64,000 nt of DNA, taken from assembly GCF_018614615.1 (NCBI RefSeq), contig NZ_JAGGOK010000035.1, forward strand, positions 1-64,000, read 5' to 3'. Origin of the DNA: Streptomyces sp. ISL-100 (GTDB lineage Bacteria; Actinomycetota; Actinomycetes; Streptomycetales; Streptomycetaceae). The notes beneath the pieces were generated by a model. That model searched no databases, was not told where the DNA came from, and saw only the letters and a program-made list of their open reading frames with translations. This document shows positions 7,355-15,204 of this stretch, piece after piece (within the stretch, counting starts at the first letter, position 1; each line of letters opens with the position of its first letter). Made by a program: the position numbers and the translations under genes.

Positions 7355-8812
7355 TCAGGAAACGGGGGGCATGTCGCTGGTGCGCGAGTCGAGGCCGGGG
7401 CGCAGGTTGACCCAGCCGCCGCGTGTGAAGTCCGGTATCGCGACCGGACGGCCCTTGTCCGCCAGGGACATGACGCTCAGCGGAACCGGCGCGCACCAGG
7501 CCGCAGAGTCGTATACGTCGATGTCCGGGACCAGCCCCGCGCGCATCAGCTGCACCGTGCGCCACTGCAGGACGTAGTCCATGCCGCCGTGGCCGCCGTT
7601 GTTCGCGGCGTCGTCGCCGATCTTCTTCCACAGCCAGTGGTCGAATTCCTTGCGGTACGTGTCGAAGTCGCGCCAGGAGTGGCCGCCGTGGTCCGGCTCG
7701 ACGTAGATGCGGCCGCCCGTCGTCGACGTACCCGCGTAGTCCTCGAAGATCCCGCGGGACCCGGCGATGGAGTTGATGCGGCTGTAGGGGCGGGGCGAAC
7801 TCACTTCGTGCTCGGCCCGGATGGTGCGGCCTTTCGCGGTCTCGATCGCGCAGGTCACCAGGTCGCCGTTGATGTACGTCTCGTTCCACGACGGGTGCGA
7901 CCTGGGGACGAAACGCTCCCGGTAGTCGGCGAGTCCCTTCGGCGCGGTCGCGGTCGCCTTCAGCGTCGTCATGCGGTCGCCGCGGTTGATGTCCATGGCC
8001 GCCGCGATCGGGGCCAGCCCGTGCATGGCGTAGAAGGACGCGGTGCTGCGGGTGTGCCAGAGCCGGCGCCAGGAGTCGGTGTAGTACGTGTTGGAGAAGA
8101 GCAGCGCGCGCAGGTCGTGCAGGTAGCCGCCGTGGCCGTTGGTGATGTCGCCGAACAGGCCCTCGTGCGCCGCCTTGAGCATCGCGAGCTCGTTGCGGCC
8201 GTAGCTGCAGTTCTCGGACAGCATCAGGTTCCTGCGGGTGCGCTCCGAGGTGTCCACGAGGTCCCACAGCTCGCGGAGTTCGGTCGCGATGGGCAGCTCG
8301 ACGACGACGTGCTTGTCCGCCAGCAGAGCGGCCTTGCCCTGCTCGTAGTGGAACTCCCAGGGCGTCGCGATGTACACGAGGTCGATGTCGTCGCGCTTGA
8401 GCATTTCGGCGTACGAGTCGGCCGAGCCGCCGTACTCCGCCGGGCGCGGCTTGCCTTTCGCGACCAGCTGGTCGGCTGTGCGCTTGGCACGGTCGGCGCG
8501 GATGTCGCAGACGGCGGCCACGACGCAGCCCGGGATCACGGACCAGCCCGTGGTCATTCCGGATCCGCGGTTGCCGAGGCCGATCACGCCGACGCGGACG
8601 GTCTTGTAGGGCTCGAACGGCACGTTGATCATCGACTTCTGACCGGGTCTGCGGCCGGGAGTCGCGGCGGAGACGGCGTCGCCCGCGGCAGCCATGGCGG
8701 CCGCGGGCGCGGCAGCGACGGGTGCGGCCGCGCCGATTCCGGCTGCGAGCGCTCCGGTGGCCAGCGTTCCTCCCAGTAGCAAGCGACGTGAGACTGCGGG
8801 GATTTCGGGCAT
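7355..8812 (-). CDS. Tat-exported Gfo/Idh/MocA oxidoreductase, GH109-like glycosidase
   Basis: The 485-residue protein starts with a Tat signal (SRRLLLGG followed by an Ala/Gly-rich hydrophobic stretch to about residue 45). A Rossmann fold follows: VRVGVIGLGNRGSGM binds NAD, with VYIATPWEFH in the Gfo/Idh/MocA pattern. The C-terminal half (CSYGRNELAML, GGYLHDLR, FYAMHGLAPIA) resembles GH109 alpha-N-acetylgalactosaminidases, which use NAD in a redox hydrolysis cycle. Folded export by Tat fits a cofactor-bearing enzyme. It heads a two-gene unit with the NEW3 protein. Its own promoter should lie in 8813-9058, which otherwise holds nothing recognisable. GalNAc-glycan specificity is inferred. Confidence 0.85.
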   Translation of the reverse strand: MPEIPAVSRRLLLGGTLATGALAAGIGAAAPVAAAPAAAMAAAGDAVSAATPGRRPGQKSMINVPFEPYKTVRVGVIGLGNRGSGMTTGWSVIPGCVVAAVCDIRADRAKRTADQLVAKGKPRPAEYGGSADSYAEMLKRDDIDLVYIATPWEFHYEQGKAALLADKHVVVELPIATELRELWDLVDTSERTRRNLMLSENCSYGRNELAMLKAAHEGLFGDITNGHGGYLHDLRALLFSNTYYTDSWRRLWHTRSTASFYAMHGLAPIAAAMDINRGDRMTTLKATATAPKGLADYRERFVPRSHPSWNETYINGDLVTCAIETAKGRTIRAEHEVSSPRPYSRINSIAGSRGIFEDYAGTSTTGGRIYVEPDHGGHSWRDFDTYRKEFDHWLWKKIGDDAANNGGHGGMDYVLQWRTVQLMRAGLVPDIDVYDSAAWCAPVPLSVMSLADKGRPVAIPDFTRGGWVNLRPGLDSRTSDMPPVS

Positions 8813-9058
8813 GGCGACAACGCTCCTCGTGACGTGACCGGCATCACTTGCGGGGTCGACTCTGGCTGGATCGTCAGTTACATGTCAATAGGTGTTCGCA
8901 GGAACCCTGTTACGAACAAAATCAAGCATCCGGTGAGCGTCCGCAGGGCCGGGTGACGGTGTACCCAGGTACACCGTCACCCAATGTCTACGGCCATCGG
9001 CACCGCTCCTCCCCGTCCGTAGCGTCAATTCCGACGGCACAGCACGTGCCACGAGGGA

Positions 9059-9637
9059 GTGATGAGGATGTTCCGCCGCACAAAGCAGGAGCACACCCGC
9101 AGGGCGGCCGAAGCCCTGCGGCTAGTCATGGTCGACGGCGAGGAGATGACCGGCGGCAGCGAGGGGGAGCTGACGAAGTTCCGGCGGCAGCGGATCGGCT
9201 TCGTCTTACAGCAGTACAACTTGCTGCCGACCCTCACCGTCGCGCAGAACACCACCCTTCCGCTGAGGCTCGCCGGCCGCCGCGTCGACCGGGACCGGGC
9301 GCGGGACATCCTCACCCAGGTCGGTCTCGGAGACCGTCTGGGCCACCGCCCTGACCAGTTGTCCGGCGGGCAGCGCCAGCGCGTCGCCATCGCGCGGGCG
9401 CTGGTCACCGAGCCCAGCGTGGTCTTCGCGGACGAGCCGACCGGTGCGCTGGACACGCGCAGCGCGCGCGACGTACTGCGGCTGCTTCAGGCAGCGGTAC
9501 GCCGCTTGAGCGCGCTGCGCACCACGCCGCCGGAGTCCGGGTCGGCACATGGCCGGCCTGGACCCTTGCTTTCCCGGGTGTCAGCCCCGGGTGTCAGCCC
9601 CTGGCCTCTCAGGCCGGCATCGGCGTGGACGGGGTGA
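9059..9637 (+). pseudogene. decayed ABC transporter ATPase (LolD/MacB type)
   Basis: The central part is a clear ABC ATPase: FVLQQYNLLPTLTV is the Q-loop, LSGGQRQRVAIARAL the signature and VVFADEPTGALD the Walker B. The Walker A segment is missing: the frame starts MFRRTKQEHTRR and joins the family only at VDGEEMTGGSEGELTKFRR. The C-terminal H-loop is also gone; family similarity stops at DVLRLLQAAVR (about 9504), after which the frame continues with unrelated Ser/Pro-rich sequence. It cannot bind ATP normally. It contains a TTA codon at 9206. No permease gene is adjacent. The related intact ATPase at 20611-21336 shows what the missing parts look like. Confidence 0.85.
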
Positions 9638-10424
9638 GCACCACGAAGTCCGCACCGTTCGGATCGACGCAGACAGCCAGCCGTCCGACGCCTTCGGCGT
9701 CCTCCGGGCCCATCTGCACGCTGCCGCCGTTACTGGTGACCTTCGCGACGGTCTCATCGCAGTCCTCGACCGCGAACACGGGGTGCCAGTAGGGCTTTCC
9801 GCCGGTCAGTGTGAGTGCGTCCGGCGGGAGTTCCATCAGGCCACCGTGCATGCGCTCCTCGGGCTGGCCGGCGGGGGTGATCATTGAGTACGTTCCGCCG
9901 CCGCCCGGCAGTTCCATATCCTGGGTGGTCCAGCCGAAGAGGCTGCCGTAGAACTCCTTCGCCGCGGCCGCGTCGGTGGTGTAGAGCTCCGTCCAGCACA
10001 GGGTGCCCGGCTGGTCAGCGGCCTCCATGCCCTTGGTCTTGCCCGGCTGCCAGACGGCGAACTGACCACCCTGCGGGTCGGTGTACTGAGCCATCCGCCC
10101 CTCGCCGTCGGCGTCCATCGGGGCGACCCGCACCTTGCCGCCCAACCGTTCGACGGCCCCGGTGGTGGCGTCGGCGTCCGGCGTACAGAAGTAGATCATC
10201 CAGGCTGGGCGGGCCCCTTCCTCGGTGAGCTTCCCGATTCCGGCGATGTCCTTGCCGTCGCGCTTCAGCATGCCGAAGTCGTTGGCGTCCTGTGCGTCCG
10301 GCGGGCCGTAGCTCTGGAACTCCCAGTTGAAGACCGTGCGGTAGAAGTCGGCCGTGGCGGGGACATCGGGGGAGCCCAGGTCGATCCAGCAAGGCGAACC
10401 GGGCACGAAGTCGGTGGTGATCAT
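9609..10424 (-). CDS. two-domain VOC (glyoxalase-fold) protein
   Basis: The 271-residue protein is two tandem VOC modules. Module one is about residues 8-125 (CWIDLGSPDVPATADFY, ending DPQGGQFAVWQPG). Module two is about 142-265 (CWTELYTTDAAAAKEFY, ending DPNGADFVVLTPS). Each has the beta-alpha-beta-beta-beta pattern and the final DPxGxxFxV strand. Such actinomycete proteins are usually listed as glyoxalase or bleomycin-resistance-like without a known substrate. The start at 10424 follows AAAGGA; frames opening further upstream lack a ribosome site. The 3' end overlaps the tail of the decayed ABC frame. No function beyond the fold is claimed. Confidence 0.88.
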   Translation of the reverse strand: MITTDFVPGSPCWIDLGSPDVPATADFYRTVFNWEFQSYGPPDAQDANDFGMLKRDGKDIAGIGKLTEEGARPAWMIYFCTPDADATTGAVERLGGKVRVAPMDADGEGRMAQYTDPQGGQFAVWQPGKTKGMEAADQPGTLCWTELYTTDAAAAKEFYGSLFGWTTQDMELPGGGGTYSMITPAGQPEERMHGGLMELPPDALTLTGGKPYWHPVFAVEDCDETVAKVTSNGGSVQMGPEDAEGVGRLAVCVDPNGADFVVLTPSTPMPA

Positions 10425-10498
10425 GACGCTTCCTTTGGTCGAAGATCCTCCTTGAATCCAGCGTGTCACCCACCACTGACAACCGCCCGTCGGCCGCC

Positions 10499-11968
10499 TC
10501 AGGCGCGGCCGGCGATCACGCGTACCGTCTTCAGGCCCGGGTCCGCCGGATCCGGGACGTTCATGCCCGCGTCCAGGCCCGTGCGCAGATAGCGCAGCAG
10601 CGGTTCCGTCAGGCGCTCGCCCGGCAGCGCCGCCGGAATCCCAGGCGGATACGGCGTGATCATCTCGGCGGCCACCCGCCCCACCGCCTCCTCCAGCGGT
10701 ACGTCCTCGGTGTCGCCGAAGTACGCGTCCCGGGGCAGGCACGTCTGCTCCAGCCGCATCTCACGCCCCGCCGGTACCTCCACGACCGGCGCACCCGCCA
10801 ACTCCTCCGCGTGGTGGGCGAGATCCTTCAGCGCGTCCAGCAGCGGAGCCGTCGTCGCCCGCGAGTCGGCGTGCGTGAGCTGCGCCCCGATCCGGCGGTG
10901 GTCGATGAGGTGCATGTCGGTACTGCGCCGCTCGCGCAGCCAGTCCGCGGCCCGGTAGCCCGTCGTGCCCAGCGCCTGGACGTCGATGATGACCGGGAGC
11001 GGGTCGAAGTCGGCGCCCTTCCCCGGACCGGTGAAGTCGGCGCGGTCGTTGACGTGCAGGCCCGGGATCCGCTCGATCTCCGCCCGTACGTGGGAGGCGA
11101 GCCGCAGTACGTCGTCCAGCAGCTGGTGGCCCTGCGTCATCATCTGGCGCCGCCAGCCGTCGAGTCCGGCCCAGATGATGACGGAGGGGCTGGTGGTGCC
11201 GAGCAGGTCGGCGCGGGACTTCAGTACCTGCGGGTCGATCAGGTCGCCCCGCAGATGGAACACCGAGCCCTGTTCGAGGCCGCTGCCCATCTTGTGAATG
11301 CTGGTCACGCAGACGTCGGCGCCCGCGTCCATCGCCCACGACGGCAGCCCCTCGTGGAACGGCAGATGAGCGCCCCACGCCTCGTCGACGATGAGCGGGA
11401 CCGAACGGGCGTGACAGAGCTCCGCGATGGCGGACAGCTCGGCGCAAGCCCCGTACGGCGTCGGGCTGGTGACGAGGGCGCCGCGCGCCTCGGGCTCGCG
11501 CTCGAACGCTTCCTCGAAGTCCGCGGCGGACGGAGGATGCGCCAGGTTCAGCTTCGCGTCCCACTGGGGATCGACCCACACCGGCTCGATGCCGGAGAGG
11601 ATCAGGCCGGAGACGACCGACTTGTGCGCGTCCCTGCCCAGCAGGAGCTTCTGGTGCGGGTGCGCGACCGAGAGCATGGCCGCCTTGACGGACAGCGAAC
11701 TCCCGCAGGTGGAGAAGAAGGTGTGCTCGGCGTGCACGGCGTCGGCCATCAGCTTCTCCGCGCGCATCAGTACGTTGCCGCTGCTGCGGTGGTCGTCGAG
11801 GCCGCCGGTGGCGAGGACGTCGGAGAGGTACACCGCGTCGCCCAGGACCTTCCTGGCGAGCGGATCCGCCCCCCGGGCCTGTTTGTGTCCGGGCGGCGTG
11901 AAGGCCAGTTCGCCGCGCTCGTGGTAGCGGTCGAGTGCTTCCAGTATCGGGGCGTGGGTGTGGTCCAT
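10499..11968 (-). CDS. Orn/Lys/Arg decarboxylase-fold PLP enzyme
   Basis: This 489-residue protein has the fold-type I PLP core of the Orn/Lys/Arg decarboxylase major domain: FTPPGHKQ near the N-terminus, STCGSSLSV (about residues 86-94) for PLP phosphate, VDEAWGAHL (about 194-202) for the ring-nitrogen aspartate, and Lys226 in SIHKMGSG as the Schiff-base lysine. The C-terminal decarboxylase domain is present (TPYPPGIPAALPGE). It is shorter than inducible enterobacterial decarboxylases because the N-terminal wing domain is absent, as in biosynthetic Gram-positive forms. The likely reaction is decarboxylation of a basic amino acid to a polyamine precursor. It lies 37 bases after the P450 gene on the complementary strand order and may be expressed on its own. 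Confidence 0.88.
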   Translation of the reverse strand: MDHTHAPILEALDRYHERGELAFTPPGHKQARGADPLARKVLGDAVYLSDVLATGGLDDHRSSGNVLMRAEKLMADAVHAEHTFFSTCGSSLSVKAAMLSVAHPHQKLLLGRDAHKSVVSGLILSGIEPVWVDPQWDAKLNLAHPPSAADFEEAFEREPEARGALVTSPTPYGACAELSAIAELCHARSVPLIVDEAWGAHLPFHEGLPSWAMDAGADVCVTSIHKMGSGLEQGSVFHLRGDLIDPQVLKSRADLLGTTSPSVIIWAGLDGWRRQMMTQGHQLLDDVLRLASHVRAEIERIPGLHVNDRADFTGPGKGADFDPLPVIIDVQALGTTGYRAADWLRERRSTDMHLIDHRRIGAQLTHADSRATTAPLLDALKDLAHHAEELAGAPVVEVPAGREMRLEQTCLPRDAYFGDTEDVPLEEAVGRVAAEMITPYPPGIPAALPGERLTEPLLRYLRTGLDAGMNVPDPADPGLKTVRVIAGRA

Positions 11969-12005
11969 GGCGTACGAGTCCCTCGAACGGCCCGGTCAAT
12001 GCCTC

Positions 12006-13469
12006 TCAATGCCGCGCGACCACGCTGAAGCGCAGAGCGAAGTGATTGAAGGTGTACGGCAGTGGGCCGTCGGGGCGCAGCCGACCAGGATCGCGCAACC
12101 GGAAGTCGTGACGCTCCATGAGCGCGGCCACCAGCGTCGACGTGACGAGAAGGACGAGGTCCTCGCCGGGGCACACACCGGGTCCCGCGCTGAACGGCAC
12201 CAGCTCGGGGCCGGTCTGCGCCGTGCCGTCCAGCCAGATCTCCGGTACGAAGCGGTCACCGTACGGCGCTGAACCGTCCCGGTGGAAGTAGGAGGCGTAC
12301 ACAAGGAACGCCGTGCCCTCCGGCAGAGTTCCCTCGCCCCACCGCGTCTGCCGGGTGCTCTCGCGCAGCAGGAACGGCGTCGTCGGCCACAGCCGCACGG
12401 ACTCCATGACGGACGCCCGCGTGTAGGGCAGCAGTTGCGGGCGGGTGAGGTCCGGTATGGCCAGCTCGTTGTGTACCTGCTGCTCCTGCGCCGGGTGGGT
12501 CGCCAGCAGCGCCAGCGTCCGGGCGGCCGCGATGCCGGCGGCGTCGAACGCGAACATCCAGTGCGGCACCTGCCCCGCCGGGTCGACGCCCGGCTTGGCG
12601 GCCGTCCGGGCGAGCGCCTCGGCGAGGCTGCCCGGCTCGGCGCGGTCGAGGTGGGCGCGCAGCCGGCGCTGGAAGCGCTCGCGCGGGCCGGCGGTGAGGC
12701 GCGGAGGGATCAGGGACGCCCAGTTGCCGAAGCCGCGCAGCCGCGCGAGGAGGTCGGTGAGCGTGGTGTCGTCGCGCGCCCCGTCCCCGAGGACGACGCG
12801 GCGTACGATCCGCCACCAGGCCGCGCCGAAGGTGTCCCAGTCCAGCGGCCCGGCTCTGAGGAGCAGCTCGTCGGCCTCCTCGCGGACGGTGCGTACGAAG
12901 TGCGGGGCGAGGTGGTGGCGGTGCCGCCCGGATTCCAGGACGTCCTCGTTGAAGGCCCTGCGTTCCTCACGGTCCTGGCCCGTGGAGACCAGTACGCCGT
13001 GCGGCTGGAAGTGGCCGAGCGCGTCGCGCTTCTCGCGCGCCGCCGGGCTGAACGGCTCCGGTGTCTCTTCCAGTACGCGCTGAGCGTCCTCGGCGGAGAG
13101 CGGCAGCGCGATGTCGCGGCCCGCCAGGCGCAGGTGCAGCGGGCCGGGACCGTACCGCCTGCGCAGCTCGTTCAGGAGTTCCACGGCGTGGCGGTCGGCG
13201 TCGAGGCGGGTGGCGAGCGCCACGCCCTGCTTGCGGCGGATGACGACGCCGCCCGCGAGTGTGGGCAGGGCCACCCGGGCGGCGATGCGGGCGGTGTCCC
13301 GGGCGGACGCGCGGGAGGGGGTCGAGGCGCGGCGTGCGGCGCGATCACCGTGTCCGCCCGGGACACCCTGCTCCAAGAGCTCACCCTGCTCGCCGAGCTT
13401 GTTCAGCTCACCCTGTCTGCCCCGTCCCGTCCCGTCGGTCCATCCGGCGGCTCGTTCGGTCCCGGCCAT
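12006..13469 (-). CDS. cytochrome P450
   Basis: The 487-residue haem monooxygenase shows the cysteine-ligand loop FSAGPGVCPGEDLV with Cys433, the K-helix ExxR as ESVRLW, and an I-helix region MFAFDAAGIAAARTLALL in which the usual acid-alcohol pair is replaced by Ala-Ala. That is uncommon and may mean altered oxygen activation. The first 50 residues are Gly/Arg/Glu-rich, so the true start may be internal. The haem-loop Pro after the Cys and the overall pattern suggest an actinomycete biosynthetic or detoxifying P450. No ferredoxin gene is nearby. It precedes the decarboxylase-fold gene by about 40 bases in the same direction, so the two may be co-transcribed. Confidence 0.88.
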   Translation of the reverse strand: MAGTERAAGWTDGTGRGRQGELNKLGEQGELLEQGVPGGHGDRAARRASTPSRASARDTARIAARVALPTLAGGVVIRRKQGVALATRLDADRHAVELLNELRRRYGPGPLHLRLAGRDIALPLSAEDAQRVLEETPEPFSPAAREKRDALGHFQPHGVLVSTGQDREERRAFNEDVLESGRHRHHLAPHFVRTVREEADELLLRAGPLDWDTFGAAWWRIVRRVVLGDGARDDTTLTDLLARLRGFGNWASLIPPRLTAGPRERFQRRLRAHLDRAEPGSLAEALARTAAKPGVDPAGQVPHWMFAFDAAGIAAARTLALLATHPAQEQQVHNELAIPDLTRPQLLPYTRASVMESVRLWPTTPFLLRESTRQTRWGEGTLPEGTAFLVYASYFHRDGSAPYGDRFVPEIWLDGTAQTGPELVPFSAGPGVCPGEDLVLLVTSTLVAALMERHDFRLRDPGRLRPDGPLPYTFNHFALRFSVVARH

Positions 13470-13482
13470 CGTGCGGCTCCCT

Positions 13483-13527
13483 CAGTGCTGGTGGGCCTCA
13501 GCCAGTGCTGGCGGGCCTCAGTGCTGG
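13483..13527. repeat. three CAGTGCTGG repeats
   Basis: CAGTGCTGG occurs at 13483-13491, 13503-13511 and 13519-13527, the first two separated by GGGCCTCAGC-like spacers. The third copy overlaps the stop codon of dps, so the array lies exactly between dps and the P450 start. It could be slippage expansion of the dps 3' end or a binding array. Confidence 0.5.
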
Positions 13528-13991
13528 TTTTCGGCCTGGAACATCCAGCGCTGCTTCTCCAGCTCCGCGGTGAGCCCGATGAAGATGTCCTGGGTCACCG
13601 GGTCGGGCTTGTCGGTCGCGTCGATCCGCTCCCGCATCCTGAGGCCGACGGTGCCGAGCGCGTCGACGATCAGTTCCACCACCTCGCTGTCCTGGGTCCA
13701 GCCGTTCGCGGGTTCGGGAAGCTCACTGGTCTTCGCGACCGTCTCGACACGGCCGTCCGGTGCGACGCCGATGGCCGACGAGCGTTCCGCGACGACGTCG
13801 GCGTACGAACGCGCGAAGGCGACCACCTCGTCGAGCTGGAGGTGGATGGAGCGGAAGCGCGGGCCCACGATCGTCCAGTGCGCCTGCTTTGCGAGAAGCG
13901 ACAGGCCGAGCAGGTCCACCAGTGCGCCCTGGAGGGCGTCCGCGGTGGTCTGACGGGCGGCTTCGGGGAGGGTGCTCTTGAGGGCCGTCAT
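13518..13991 (-). CDS. dps: Dps-family ferritin-like DNA/iron protector
   Basis: The 157-residue protein is a four-helix Dps: LLAKQAHWTIVGPRF carries the first ferroxidase ligands, followed by IHLQLDEVVAFARSYADVVAER with the second set (Asp and Glu), then TQDIFIGLTAELEKQRWMFQAENQ as the last helix. Dps oligomers store iron and protect DNA during stress. AAGGAG lies 9 bases before ATG 13991; a start at 14012 would lack a ribosome site. Nearby KatE fits a stress role, but the two genes are not linked in an operon. Confidence 0.93.
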   Translation of the reverse strand: MTALKSTLPEAARQTTADALQGALVDLLGLSLLAKQAHWTIVGPRFRSIHLQLDEVVAFARSYADVVAERSSAIGVAPDGRVETVAKTSELPEPANGWTQDSEVVELIVDALGTVGLRMRERIDATDKPDPVTQDIFIGLTAELEKQRWMFQAENQH

Positions 13992-14089
13992 GCAGGTGCT
14001 CCTTATCGACACTCTTGTCCGTCTTCTGTCTGTCTTCGGTCTCTGGCTTCAGTCTCTGGTCGGATACCGCTGTCTCGCCTGTCGGCGAT

Positions 14090-14500
14090 CTAGCCGCCGG
14101 GGCCTCCGCTGCCGAACGCACCACCGGAGTTCTCGTCCCACCGGGGCCGGTCCTTCGGGTCCGCCTCGCTGTGCCTGCCGGAGGCGTTGCCGCTGTTTCT
14201 GAGCTCGTGCGGGAGGAGTCGTCCACGTCCGCCTTCCGGTGGCGTCACCTCGTCTGGTTCCCGGCGCTCCGTGACCTCGGGCGGACCCGCGTCGTCCGGC
14301 CGGTGCGGCTGCTCCTGGGGCGTAGGGGGAGACGGCTCGCGGTTCCTGATGCGGATGCCCCACCACACGGCGGCGATCAGAGCAGCCGCGATGACCAGCC
14401 CCGCGATGAACGGCGCGATGCCGATGACCAGGTCACTCGCGGCCAGGGGGTCCGCGAGGCCGGCGATTTCGCTGGTTCTCGTGCTCTGGAGTGCGCTCAT
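14090..14500 (-). CDS. DUF6479-like single-pass membrane protein
   Basis: The 136-residue protein has one transmembrane helix (about residues 24-48, VIGIAPFIAGLVIAAALIAAV), a basic stop-transfer (IRIRNRE), then a Pro/Glu-rich soluble tail ending in the characteristic RPRWDENSGGAFGSGGPGG. This pattern is the Streptomyces DUF6479 family, of unknown function. It is divergent from the sigma-factor gene, with about 140 bases between the starts. Confidence 0.8.
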   Translation of the reverse strand: MSALQSTRTSEIAGLADPLAASDLVIGIAPFIAGLVIAAALIAAVWWGIRIRNREPSPPTPQEQPHRPDDAGPPEVTERREPDEVTPPEGGRGRLLPHELRNSGNASGRHSEADPKDRPRWDENSGGAFGSGGPGG

Positions 14501-14639
14501 GCGCGGCGGGTACCCACGGGCGCCCGAGTCATGAGCCGCCGTACAGGTGAAACATTTCCTCACCACCACCGCGTCAGTGGGTTGAAGGCGACACCGGACA
14601 CAGCTGCCGGACACAGACGCCGACGAAGAAGGGGAGGAC

Positions 14640-15161
14640 ATGCGCCAGTCCCGCACGGAGGCGTTCCGGGAATTCGCGGCAGGCCGCTCCGCCCACCTGT
14701 TCCGGTCGGCATGCCTGCTGACCAGCGGCGACACCCATCTCGCCGAGGACCTCGTGCAGGAAACGCTGGGCCGGATGTACCTGCTGTGGGGGCGGGTCTC
14801 CAGGATCGGCAACCCGGCGGCGTACGCCCAGACCGTTCTCGTACGCACGTTCCTCACGCATCAGCGCCGCCGCTCGTCGGCCGAGCGCCCCCTCGCCGAG
14901 CTGCCCGACACCGGCGGTACGACGGTCGGCTCGCCGGGGGACGACCCGGCCCTGCGGCTGGCGCTGCTCCACGCGCTCGCCCAGCTGGCGCCGAAGGACC
15001 GGGCGGTGGTGGTGCTGCGGTACTGGGAGGACCGCAGCATCGAGGAGACCGCCGATGCGATGAAGGTCAGCTCCGCCGCCGTACGCACCAGATCGGTGCG
15101 CGCACTCGGCAAACTCCGCGAACAGCTCGGCGGCAGTCTCGCCGAGTTCGCCTCCCACTAA
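14640..15161 (+). CDS. SigE-family (ECF) RNA polymerase sigma factor
   Basis: This 173-residue protein has region 2 (AFREFAAGRSAHLFRSACLLTSGD, then AEDLVQETLGRMYLLW, with the -10-recognising helix) and region 4 (LPPKDR-like LAPKDRAVVVLRYWED, then the helix-turn-helix SIEETADAMKVSSAAVRTRSVRALGKLRE). It belongs to the actinomycete SigE subfamily, also called SigE-like ECF factors. It is followed 43 bases later by a membrane protein gene, the usual place for an anti-sigma factor. The target promoters are unknown. Confidence 0.92.
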   Translation: MRQSRTEAFREFAAGRSAHLFRSACLLTSGDTHLAEDLVQETLGRMYLLWGRVSRIGNPAAYAQTVLVRTFLTHQRRRSSAERPLAELPDTGGTTVGSPGDDPALRLALLHALAQLAPKDRAVVVLRYWEDRSIEETADAMKVSSAAVRTRSVRALGKLREQLGGSLAEFASH

Positions 15162-15204
15162 CTCTTCATACCGTCCAGTACTGAACAGGAAGTGGTGTTT
15201 CACC

